Part shown: positions 1 through 9,848 of the stretch, piece after piece
How the letters are laid out: each line of letters starts with the position of its first letter
Numbering within the stretch: position 1 is the first letter of the stretch
From: Dysidea avara
Lineage: Eukaryota > Porifera > Demospongiae > Dictyoceratida > Dysideidae
Assembly (NCBI RefSeq): GCF_963678975.1
Contig: NC_089275.1
Span: forward strand, 1,073,001-1,137,000
Direction: 5' to 3'
Length of the DNA: 64,000 nucleotides
Position numbers and translations under genes: made by a program
The notes under the pieces: model-generated
Databases searched by the model: none
Seen by the model: the letters and a program-made list of their open reading frames with translations, nothing else
Told to the model about the DNA's origin: nothing

Positions 1-478
1 TTTGAATTCACGTGCAGGCATCACGCATAAAATGTTGTAGTAAAAAGGTTCACTGGATGGAAGAAAAAAAATGTGCGACACATGCGAGGCTCAATCCTAC
101 TACCTCACAATTATGAGGCACACAGCCTCCCCACTAAACTATTAAATCCTTGTGGTTTTAGGTGAATTAAAGGTAGTTATAAAGGCATGCGTAAGTTAAA
201 TAGCTTAGGTGTTTATTGCAGTTCACCATGCGGTTTGCACAAAAATTCCAGTGACTTTTGCTCAACAACCCTGCATTCAACACGCTGTAGACGGCAAACG
301 GCAGCAGGTAGAAACGTCTTTAAACAAACTTGGTGAAGCTAGATGATGAGCGCTTCGTGAAGCAAACAAACTCCTTCGATACTTGCAGTGGTTAGCAAGA
401 TAGCTGACTGACCCGAATGGAATGTAGAGAGACGGACGGACGGCTTTTCAGCTTTATATATATAGATACCCCAAAGCT
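1..478 (+). repeat. Interspersed SINE-like repeat copy (degenerate)
   Basis: The 3' part (about 340-478) has a 'gatgatgagcgcttcgtg' block followed by GACGGACGGACGG, then CTTTTCAGCTTTATATATATA. The same ending recurs at about 51060-51165 and 56990-57105, so this is a member of one dispersed family. Around 85-130 there is a decayed tRNA-like box in reverse, which is much clearer in the other copies. No coding potential was seen. Confidence 0.6.
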
Positions 479-639
479 GGCCTATGGCTGGCTTTAGGGC
501 TTCTTTCTAACTTGGTTTTTTTTCTTTTCTGCAGGAATTGTGGAACAAATGTTGTGTACAGATTTTTGTCTGATTAAAAATATTTGTATATTTAACAATG
601 AAAGATAATCATACTGTAGGTAATAAGGTGACTTCTTAT

Positions 640-1575
640 ACATAACTGAACTGTAGCTGAAACTCCCATTGTTTGTAGCTGAGCTCTTTTCAGAGTGACT
701 TGTTTCTAGCTGAACTCTCTACATGGTGATTTGTTTCCAACACATATTTTTAAGGGTGATTTGTTTGTAGCTGATCCTTATAAGGTAATAGCTGATATCT
801 CTACAGGGTGACTTGTTTGTAGCTGATCTCTCTACAGGGTGATTTGTTTGTAGCTGAACTCTCTACATGATGGTTTCTTTGTAGCTGAACTCTCTACAAG
901 GTAACTTCTTCTAGCTGATCTCTCTACTGGGTGACTCGTGTCTAGTTGTACACTCTACAAGGTGATTTGTTTGTAGCTGAATACTCTACAGGGTGATTTT
1001 TTGTAGTCAAACTCTCTGCAGGATAGTTTCTTTGTAGCTGATGTTGTTCTAGGTGACTTCTTTCTAGCTGATCTCTCTACAGGATGGTTTCTTTCTAGCT
1101 GAACTCTCTCTAGGGTGATCACTTCACAGCTGAACCCTCTACAAGGTGGCTTCTTCTATCTGATCTCTCTACAGTGTGATTTGTTTGTTGTTGAACTCTC
1201 TACAAGGTGACGTTTTCTAGCTGAGCTCTCTCTTATTTCTAGCTGATCTCTCTACAGAGTAACTTGTTAGTCTAGCTGAAGTCTTTACATGGTAGATTTT
1301 GGTTGTTAAACTCTCTGAATAAAGACTTGTTTGTAGCAGAACTTCTACAGAGTAAATTGTTTGCAGCTGAACTCTCTACAGGGTGCATGACTTGTTTATA
1401 GCTGAACTCTCTTCAGTGTGACTTGTAATGTTCTGAATCACTACAACAATATATTTGTAGCTGAACTCTATATAGGGTGACTTGCTTCTTGTTGAACTGT
1501 CTATAAGATTAACTGTTTGCAGCTGAACTCCCTACAGAATAACTTGTAATGTAATAGAATTCTATAATGGAGTAA
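640..1575. repeat. Degenerate minisatellite, about 30-36 bp unit
   Basis: Roughly 25-30 imperfect tandem copies of a unit close to GGTGACTTGTTTGTAGCTGA followed by TCTCTCTACA. Copies vary in length and sequence, so the array is old. It has no lasting reading frame and no gene is supported here. Confidence 0.85.
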
Positions 1576-1627
1576 ATAAATTATCTGAATGCTCTATTAG
1601 GGTAACTGTTCTATTAGAGTATCTCGA

Positions 1628-2400
1628 TCTCGCATTTGCCACATGGAGTTGGCTTTCGAATCATAACTCAGTGGTTTGTAATCCGATTCTTCTATACTAC
1701 TGCGAGGACTTTCTATGATGATTACTCCAGCTATACACCAGTTTTCAGCTCATTACTCTAACCGGTTTGCCTAGTAGGCGTAAAAACTAATACTTTTTTT
1801 TTATTCATAAAATTGATCGTGTAATTGTGACACAGGTTGGGTTTTGTGTCATATCTCCATGGTCTTTATCTCGATTCCATTCAAACTACCAAAAGGCACT
1901 CCTACGATGGTTACTCCATCTGCATAGCAATTTTCAACTCATTCCATGAAGCGGTTTACCCTGTAGGCGTGACAACAAATCTATCTTGTTTTACATGAAT
2001 AATCAGTCATAATTCCCTAACCATTCATCAGATTTGCACCAAATTTGATGTTAGGATTCGCCTTTGGATTCCCTTTCTGTGTGCCAAATTTCAAGGTGAT
2101 CGGAGCATACATTCGCGTTTTATAGCAATTTTTGCAAGTGTGCAAAAACATGAAGAAATAAAAACAAATGAAGAAAAAAATTGAAACTTTGGCAGCTCGT
2201 ATCTCGGGAATGGCTGGAGTGATTTCCTTCAAATTTGGTATGTAGACTCCCCTGGCTGGTAGGCAACTTGATAGCAAATTTGGTTCCAATCGGATAAGGG
2301 ATCACCGAGATACAAAAGTGTGAAAATGACGTTTTCTTTCTTCCCGTCAATATACCCACGGTGTGGTGCGCCAGCTTCTTGGGCCGCACGACACACTATC
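1628..2400. repeat. Diverged tandem repeat block and terminal repeat-like segment
   Basis: Two diverged copies of a segment of about 180 bp lie in tandem (about 1660-1790 and 1845-1975). They share 'ttactccatc', 'ttttcaactcatt' and 'cggtttaccctgtaggcgt' type blocks. The 2020-2400 part ends in 'gccgcacgacacactatcgtgtgtc', which contains a small palindrome. The short open frames here look like chance. Confidence 0.5.
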
Positions 2401-3054
2401 GTGTGTCTTGATTAATCAGCTATTAAAAAATGTTACTTCTGCAATAATTATCTGTAAGTCAGCAGCTAAATTTTAGCTTATCTCTTAAGTGGTTTACATC
2501 AGGGCAATAGCCAGACTTAGTGTTAGCAGTCTAGTAGATTATTTGCTGTATAGTCTAAACTCTTCTTCCCAGACGCAAGGAAACTTTATGAAGTGACACC
2601 ACTACAGTTTAGGCTCACCTCTACAGTGACTATCAGGCGAATCATGGGAGTGGAACACGCCATACTATCCTTAGCCTTTCTTCCAGATGCTACATTGCGA
2701 TTTTTGACACCAATTTGGTAAGCGTCCATATCTTGGTGGTGGTAACTCCCATATTCGAAGACTAAGAACCATTTTATGCACCACTGAGGAATTCCTGGAC
2801 AGAACCCTGGGTAGTTACCTCTTTTTCTTTTGATCTTAAATAATTATCCCTTTGAGATCGAAGGAAGGTTGATTCTACTCTTGAAAATTTTGAAAACTTC
2901 ACAGCGCTGTGGCTTCTGCATGCTTTGGGCTATAATGATGGGGTCATGTTTAACAGATTGCTTGATGAATGCAGGGCTGGGCAGTATTGAAATTTTACTA
3001 TCACGATATATCATTGTGTAGGCAGATGTGGTTTCATAGTAGAGCATCTGTCAA
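2401..3054. other. Non-coding stretch, nothing recognised
   Basis: No convincing exon, RNA gene or complete mobile element. The end (about 2970-3050) reads 'gggctgggcagtattga' and may be the edge of another decayed hAT-like element, continuing after the insertion at 3063-4058. Confidence 0.4.
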
Positions 3055-3062
3055 AATAAAAT

Positions 3063-4058
3063 TAGGGCTAAAACGAATATTCTAAATAAAAGAGAACGAA
3101 TATTTTTAGTCAAGAACGAATAATAGAATATTCTATATATAGTGTAATGCTCTTATACAGTGTACATGTGTTATTTCTTATTATTTGTATTCAATTGTAA
3201 AACATCATTAAAATTTGATACAGTAGGCAGCTTTTGAAATGAAGTAAAAGTGTCTGATGATGTAGCTACTAGAGGTGTACCGATAAGGATTTTTCAGTAT
3301 CTGATTAATTTGTACCTAAAAGAGCTGATACTGATTATATACCAATTAAATTATTGTATATTCGTAAATCGAATAGAACTACAGGTGTAGCTACTGCATG
3401 ATGTATATTCTAATGATTTGTAGCATTGAGAAAAGAGAAGTGATGTAACTTTACTATATTGCACAACTACCTATGGTGGTGTGGCCTCTATTACACAACC
3501 CAGACAATTAGGCACCGCAAATATTTTAATACATGCTCCTTTGTCCGGATTACTCCGTGTTTTGAGTAGTTACCAAGATGGCTGTTATACACAGGTGATC
3601 ACTTTAGTTTTCCTGTAGTGCAGTTTTTTATTCTTAAAGTGCAGCTAGCTAACAGCTACTGTTCTGGGTAAGAATATTTTAACACTAAGAGCAGTACTCA
3701 CACACGTCGTCATATGGCTTCTCGTAACTTAGCGTTTTATAGAATAGTGTAGAGAGGCTTTCTGTTCGTTTGTAGTGAGCAAAAAAACTAATCGATTCAT
3801 AGAGCGTTTGTGCCCATTATTACTGAATATGGAAGACATATCGGCAACCGATCTGATCACCCTCGCGATCACCAATCCGATTATTGGTACATCTCTAGTC
3901 CAGTGTCTGATGTTGAAGTTGTAGAGACTGACAAAGATTCCTCATTACTAGTGTCTGCCATCTTTACTGTAATTTCGATGTTTCGAATTCAATAATTCCT
4001 TCGAACGAAGTCGAATCGAATACGAATTCGAATATTCGGTATATTCGTTTTAGCCCTA
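3063..4058. mobile_element. hAT-type non-autonomous element with 8-bp target duplication
   Basis: The ends are inverted: TAGGGCTAAAACGAATATTC at the left and its near-complement at the right (about 4030-4058). Both flanks carry the same 8 bp, AATAAAAT (3055-3062 and 4059-4066), the target-site duplication length typical of hAT transposons. No transposase frame is present, so this is a deletion derivative or MITE. It hosts a second element. Confidence 0.85.
3270..3897. mobile_element. Nested element with TAGAGGTGTACCGATAA ends
   Basis: Inside the 3063-4058 element, the left end TAGAGGTGTACCGATAA pairs with 'ttattggtacatctcta' at the right. These ends resemble a common class of hAT MITE termini. 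The flanking 8-bp sequences do not match, so the target duplication is lost or the boundaries are slightly wrong. Confidence 0.5.
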
Positions 4059-4066
4059 AATAAAAT

Positions 4067-4163
4067 TATGAAAAAATATCGTGATAATTAGTAATATCAT
4101 GATATTTATCCCAAGTGACATAACCTGCAGCAACATGAATGGATATTGGTGTGCAAAATTACA

Positions 4164-4196
<33 letters not shown>

Positions 4197-5519
4197 TAGG
4201 ACCGCGTCACATACAACCAAGTACATACACTAACGTTGCAACCTACCCATTGGGCAAGTATAAACAGTGCCATAGCCAGCACTCAGAGCAGTGTGTGTGT
4301 ACCTGTGGAAATGATACATATGCATACGTACACAGGCAAGGGAGTTTAACTGGCATCAGAAAACCACAATACTAAAACACAACCTACACAAAAAAACCAA
4401 GTTAAGTTAGCTATATTGAAAGTAACTATATATTGTAGGTGTGACATGTCTCTGAAGATGACTCAGCAGTGAAGTGAGGCTATGCAGAATAAGGGATATG
4501 GTGAAGGCACAATTAGCAATTGATCCCAATCAAGCCAATATGGCACAACAGACTCTGTTGTAACTAGAGGCCACTGGTGATGTACCTGTATATCAGCGGT
4601 GTGGCATTGGCACAGTGATCACAGTCTATAATATTATGCATACAGCCATGCACAACATACAGGAGATAGTTGCACATTGTTGTATATGCAGCACTACATC
4701 GGCTTCTTGTTTAGCTATTACAGACTCACAGTAGACTAGTAGTTAAGCCGAGTGGAAAATAATTCCAGCCGCCAGCAAGCCAGATGAAGGTGCCGGTATA
4801 AAGAAAATAATTCCAGCCGCTAGCAAGCCAGACGAAGGATGAAGATGTAGACCTATAATACAACTACCGGTACAAGTATTACATTACTCATTACCTTGCT
4901 GTTCCAGCTGGTTGTTTATGAGCGCATCAGCTGGTATCCCAACTGGTCATCAGCTGGTCGTTCACTGCATGACGCCTGGAGCGCATATCCTACACACAAA
5001 ATACACAGTTACAAATATTTAAACGTACTTGTAATGTTGTTGCTTACCAGTAAAGTGGCGCCTGGCCTCTCCACAGACGTTTACTAATCGTTTACTAATC
5101 TTCTCGTTCGAGCAATCTGTAATTAACAAGGGTGTGGTGCCAGGCGTTATATAGAATTACACGTACGGTAAAGTCATCAGCACGAACAGGCGTACTTATT
5201 ATACGGTTGTGCCTTCATTCACAGGCGAATCTATCTCCGCTTAGTTCATGTCTCTAGGCCTCGTAGTATTCTCAAACATTATTTATTATTTATTAATTAT
5301 TATTTATTCATTCATTATTAATGACGTAATTTTACCACATTTCGTATTATTCTTACTACTTGGTTGTATAATTATTATTATTATTATTGATTGTTGTGCA
5401 GACCTCAAAAGAGTATGGTGCACAAAAAAGGGTACAATTGCTACTGTCAATTACAAAAGAAAAACAAACTTATATAATTATACAATATTTACTATACACA
5501 AGACCATATATACACATTG
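4067..5519. other. Non-coding stretch with microsatellites
   Basis: Holds (ATT)n runs at about 4163-4197 and 5367-5390. A two-copy duplication of about 44 bp around 4760-4850 shares 'aaaataattccagccgc'. No gene or RNA is supported. The small open frames are uninformative. Confidence 0.5.
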
Positions 5520-5882
5520 ATAAATTATTAAACAGTTACTAGTCCAGCTAGGCTGTGCTTGAATAGGTCAATCTCTGTTAAATCAATCACGTGTTGGGAT
5601 AAGGAATTCCAAATATTGATTGCAGAGGGGGAAAAAGAAAATTTATAACGGTCAATTCTAGTCATTGGGATTTAAAATCTCTTATCATGGCCTCTGGTGT
5701 GATGTCGGTTTGGATTAGAAAAAAGGAAATCATACATGGCATGTTCATACCATTCAAATATTGAGCTATACACGGAGATATAGACATCAGGTGTAGAACT
5801 ACAATTAAGTGTAGTGAGGATGTGTCTTGTACACCCAAGTGCTTAACATAAATTCAGGAGTTCTACAGATTCCCATGCAAGA
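5520..5882 (-). mobile_element. 3' end of a non-LTR retrotransposon (LINE) reverse transcriptase
   Basis: Read on the minus strand, the frame closes with the pattern common to LINE reverse transcriptase C-termini: R-D-R-Y-K-F-S-F, then N-I-W-N-S-L, then L-F-K-H-S-L before a stop at about 5522. One in-frame stop lies upstream, so the copy is dead and 5'-truncated. It resembles the CR1/L2-like fragments at 24581-25491 and 54830-55293. Confidence 0.65.
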
Positions 5883-6017
5883 CTAAAAGCCTACTAACTA
5901 TAACAATAGAAGCTTGTACTGAGTTTTGCATCACCCATGCACATTTATATCCATGTAGAATTATTCTTTCCTCAATAAAACTCCAAATGATAAAAGTCCC
6001 TTCAGTACTACTTTCAT

Positions 6018-6616
6018 ATTTGCATGAATGTTCTATTAGAGTATATAGCCATAGGTAGTACGTAGAATACGCTATCTATGATATAGGTGACTGCTCTATT
6101 AGAGTATATAGGCATAGGTAGTACGTAGAATACGCTATCTATGATATAGGTGACTGCTCTATTAAAGTATATAGGCATAGGTAGTAAGTAGAATACGCTA
6201 TCTATGATATAGGTGACTGCTCTATTAGAGTATATAGGCATAGGTAGTACGTAGAATACGCTATCTATGATATAGGTGACTGCTCTATTAGAGTATATAG
6301 GCATAGGTAGTACGTAGAATACGCTATCTATGATATAGGTGACTGCTCTATTAGAGTATATAGGCATACGTAGTACGTAGAATACGCTATCTATGATATA
6401 GGTGACTGCTCTATTAGAGTATATAGGCATAGGTAGTACGTAGAATACGCTATCTATGATATAGGTGACTGCTCTATTAGAGTATATAGGCATAGGTAGT
6501 ACGTAGAATACGCTATCTATGATATAGGTGACTGCTCTATTAGAGTATATAGGCATACGTAGTACGTAGAATACGCTATCTATGATATAGGTGACTGCTC
6601 TATTAGAGTATCTTGA
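6018..6616. repeat. 63-bp tandem satellite, about 9.5 copies
   Basis: Near-identical 63-bp units, each containing GCTCTATTAGAGTATATAGG and 'gaatacgctatctatgatat'. Because 63 is a multiple of 3, a repetitive 180-codon frame stays open on the minus strand (6014-6556). It has no start context or domain, so I do not call a protein. Copies differ by only a few bases, so the array is young or homogenised. It contains the motif dispersed through the whole window. Confidence 0.95.
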
Positions 6617-7300
6617 TTATATAAAATCTTTAATACCTAGCTGGGTCTATACAATCTGGACTTTTCCTGGATCCTTTCCTTCAGTCCTGGAGCTAAAACA
6701 GCAGCAGTGATGTCCTGCCATGTTTACAGTGGTTAGCTAATGCGGATATTATTGAAGAACACCGTGTTAATCACGATAATATCAGATAATGTCATTTCCA
6801 AGAATTTTTGACGATATTGGTATCGAATATTGCGGTTCATGATATAACCGAGATACCGCCCACCGAATAGGGATTCCAGTGATGTATAATTTTAAGCCAA
6901 AAGACAACAAGAAAGTCGTAAAGAACATCGTGTTAAACAAGACGCTGTTTTATAAACACACATAATTTTCTTCTTCGAAATAAACACAGCCATACTTCAG
7001 TGTATGGATTTGGAATAAACATCATTGGATTCACCACGTGATTCTGACATGTTGTGTGTTGTATTAGAATATTTGTGTGTATATTAGAGTATATTGCATG
7101 TACATCAGTGATAATGTAAGAATTGTACTAGTCAGATTTAAAGGGGTACTGGTCAGTTTTTAGAGGTACTGGTCTCTTTGAACCACTGCCGACCTGTGTG
7201 GGCAGAACCCTGACTACCTGCTGACAATAGGTGCCCTCGTTATCTCCTTATTTATAACTAAGTTGCTATACTGCTTCTCTGAATACTGTGACTGTATTGG
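6617..7300. other. Non-coding stretch, decayed repeats
   Basis: The 6770-6870 part has 'gatattggtatcg', 'gatataaccgagataccgcc' style sequence like hAT MITE interiors, but no matched ends were found. No exon is supported. Confidence 0.35.
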
Positions 7301-7309
7301 TGTGATTGA

Positions 7310-7395
7310 CTGCTCTATTAGAGTATCTTGATCTTGACTGCTCTGTTAGAGTATCTTGATCTTGACTGCTCTATTAGAGTATCTCGATCTTAGGA
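7310..7395. repeat. Three tandem copies of a 28-bp TCTATTAGAGTATCT unit
   Basis: GACTGCTCTATTAGAGTATC followed by TTGATCTT is repeated three times with single-base differences. It is the same core as in the 63-bp and roughly 53-bp satellites at 6018-6616 and 19536-20118. Confidence 0.9.
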
Positions 7396-7580
7396 GCTAT
7401 TCAAATATTAATGCTCGAGCCTGGGCCTGGATTCTGGCTACACCTCTGGTTTACATGATAGACAAAACGATTCATTTTTTTACTCCATGACCATTAATTT
7501 CAAGCAATGATGGATTACCAACTTTTTCCACAAATAACTTTGCAAGTGATTTATCAAATTTGCATTACTGTAGGAACATA

Positions 7581-8171
7581 TGTGACCGTCTCAGCAAAAA
7601 CTGACTTGTTTGCACAATTCCAACTTTTAAAAAAATCTCAGCATCTGCAGTGTCCAAGGAATGGATTACCAAAGTGTCAGCCTTCTGTGGTGAGTAGTTT
7701 TGGAATTGCTATATAGCAGTGGACAGTAGGAAGAACAAGATATTCGATTTGTACAGTGACTAAACTGAAAATACACTACAGGCACTTACATTCACAGCCA
7801 TAACTTTCGTTTGTATTAGTCTACAATGTTGCAATTTGGCTTAAAGTGTTCACCATGGATCAGCAAATCAGCCAAGGTATGTATTATGAAGGTGGTTTAG
7901 TTGAAGACAGGACGACAATCGTGTTTACTAAGAAATGATGACAATCTTGTTTACTAAGAAATGATGACAATCTTGTTTACTAAGAAATGATGACAATCGT
8001 GTTTACTAAGAAATGATGACAATCTTGTTTAGAGTCTTCTTTCTCCGAGTGATGGCCCAATAAAAGCTTGCATTTTTTTTTCTTGGTGGTATATGTAAGT
8101 AAAAAATTAATTTTGTTTTCTTAATACGCATGCTTGCACAAACAAGTCAGGTTTTTGCTGAGGTGGTCACA
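7581..8171. mobile_element. Fold-back element with about 35-bp terminal inverted repeats
   Basis: The left end TGTGACCGTCTCAGCAAAAA, continuing 'ctgacttgtttg', pairs with 'caaacaagtcaggtttttgctgaggtggtcaca' at the right (about 8138-8171). The interior holds a 26-bp minisatellite (7907-8033). The TGTGACC terminus is shared with elements at 8343, 16576, 42838 and 63931. No transposase is encoded. Confidence 0.65.
7907..8033. repeat. 26-bp tandem repeat, about 5 copies
   Basis: The unit GATGACAATCTTGTTTACTA followed by 'agaaat' is repeated with very few differences. It sits within the fold-back element 7581-8171. Confidence 0.9.
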
Positions 8172-8371
8172 TGGACTCCTTCAAGTGTGCTACTGTAGCT
8201 TCTGTGGAATCAGTTACCACATTTGTGTTTGGTGGTGTTTTTGTGAAGTATGCAAAAAGAAGAGGGAAATATAAAGACCACCATTATCCAAATATCTGTT
8301 AACTAAATTTGTTGTATAAGTGAATCTCTTTCATTAATATTTGTGACCGGATTTTGAAAAATCAGTCTTTA

Positions 8372-8555
8372 ATGTCACATTTGAAATACATAGAACATTT
8401 ATACGTGTCACCACTGTAGCACTTATGCACCTGTTAAATATTTCACATAATTTCTTGTAATTCAGGTACTATCTGCTGACATAATCACTATGAACCAGTA
8501 GATGTTTGTAATGTCTTATTTTACTCATAAATTTTCTAGTTGTAAAATGTGACAT
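8372..8555. mobile_element. Small MITE inserted in the left arm of the fold-back element
   Basis: Its ends, ATGTCACATTTGAAA and 'aaaatgtgacat', are inverted. Removing it restores 'agtcttacagg', exactly as in the intact right arm. The join suggests a TTA target duplication, as in PIF/Harbinger-like MITEs. Confidence 0.55.
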
Positions 8556-8562
8556 TACAGGT

Positions 8563-8826
8563 TTTTGCAATTGAATTCGTCGCCTTTGCGATTGAATTCG
8601 TCCCGTTTGCAATTGAATTTGTCCCGTTTGCAATTGAATTTGTCGGTTTTGCAATTGAATTCATCCCATTTGCAATTGAATTCGTCGGTTTTGCAATTGA
8701 ATTTGTCGGTTTTGCAATTTGAATTCGTCGGTTTTATAATTGAATTAGTCGGTTTTATAATTGAATTAGTCGGTTTTGCAATAGAATTAGTCGGTTTTGC
8801 AATAGAATTCGTTGCATTTGCATTAC
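8563..8826. repeat. 21-bp tandem array, left arm
   Basis: About 12 units of TTGCAATTGAATTCGTCGGT type, more diverged than the right-hand array. Each unit contains the palindromes CAATTG and GAATTC. Frames stay open because the period is a multiple of three. Confidence 0.9.
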
Positions 8827-9163
8827 AATTCGTCATAAACAAAACGGCTCCAAGAAACCAACCTGTCCATTAAGAGTTGAACTATTTACACCTTGGAGAG
8901 TTACACTTGAGATACTAGAAGGTAATTGAAGCTGGTAGTACACGAAGTTGATAGCTGTCTGAGAAGTTAATTAGCTTGCTCGCGAGTGACCACACCCATC
9001 ACGAATGGCGTAGTAGAGTTTGGAATGTTGCTGGATAGGCCGTAGAGGAAGAATTATTGCCTTATAAAGAGTTGTTTACTACTGCTGTACTTGAACAAGT
9101 TCTTGTAGCAGCTGCTACATCATGTTTTTGTGTTTGCTCCAGCTGCCATTCTTGTTACGGACG

Positions 9164-9434
9164 AATTTAACTGCAAAACCGACGAATTCAATTGCAAAAC
9201 CGACGAATTCAATTGCAAAACCGACGAATTCAATTGCAAAACCGACGAATTCAATTGCAAAACCGACGAATTCAATTGCAAAACCGACGAATTCAATTGC
9301 AAAACCGACGAATTCAATTGCAAAACCGACGAATTCAATTGCAAATGGGACGAATTCAATTGCAAAAGCGACGAACTCAATTGCAAACGGGTCGAATTCA
9401 ATTGCAAAGTCGCCGAATTCAATTGCAAAAACCT
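9164..9434. repeat. 21-bp tandem array, right arm (inverted)
   Basis: About 13 units of GACGAATTCAATTGCAAAAC type; the first eight or so are almost identical. It is the reverse complement of the left-arm array and would base-pair with it in single strands. Confidence 0.95.
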
Positions 9435-9848
9435 GTAAGACTGATTTTCCAAAATCTGGTCACGTATACAGAGTTCTGGTCAACTACTCTAATAGAACAT
9501 ACACTTGCTCTAATAGAACGTTCACCTAATGACAAAATACTCTAATAGAGCAGTCACTTATACTATTCAGATAATGGAGTACCTACTATATCCACATATG
9601 TTTGTGGAAAGGTCATGGTGAATTTCTCTAATATGGTGAGTGGCCTACCCAACTTGGTGAATGACTCTCTTCACTGCAAAACCATCCAATTTGAGAAAAA
9701 AACCACTTGCGAAGCACTGATGTGTTAAATCACATTTTATTTTTTCCTGTTAGTAATTAATAACACACTTGTGTGGTGCTTCAGCCTTCGTGACCACACT
9801 ACACACTGTACCTTGTTACTTGACATGACATCACTACTCCACTACTAG

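Larger units (their letters stand above)
8343..9464. mobile_element. Fold-back transposon with 21-bp tandem arrays in both arms
   Basis: The left end 'gtgaccggattttgaaaaatcagtct' is matched in inverse by 'agactgattttccaaaatctggtcac' at the right. Each arm then runs into 'tacaggtttttgcaattg' and a tandem array of about 21-bp units (8563-8826 and 9164-9434, opposite orientation). About 335 bp of unique sequence forms the loop. This matches the architecture of Foldback elements, where terminal inverted repeats are built from short tandem repeats. The left arm is interrupted by a small element (8372-8555). No transposase frame was found. Confidence 0.7.

Noticed and set aside
6014..6556. 180-codon repetitive frame on the minus strand
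   Set aside because: It stays open only because the satellite period (63 bp) is a multiple of three; no start context, no domain, no splice support.
9120..9545. Several overlapping 100-135-codon frames in the 21-bp array
   Set aside because: A 21-bp period keeps five frames open on both strands at once, which is expected of a repeat and not of a gene.
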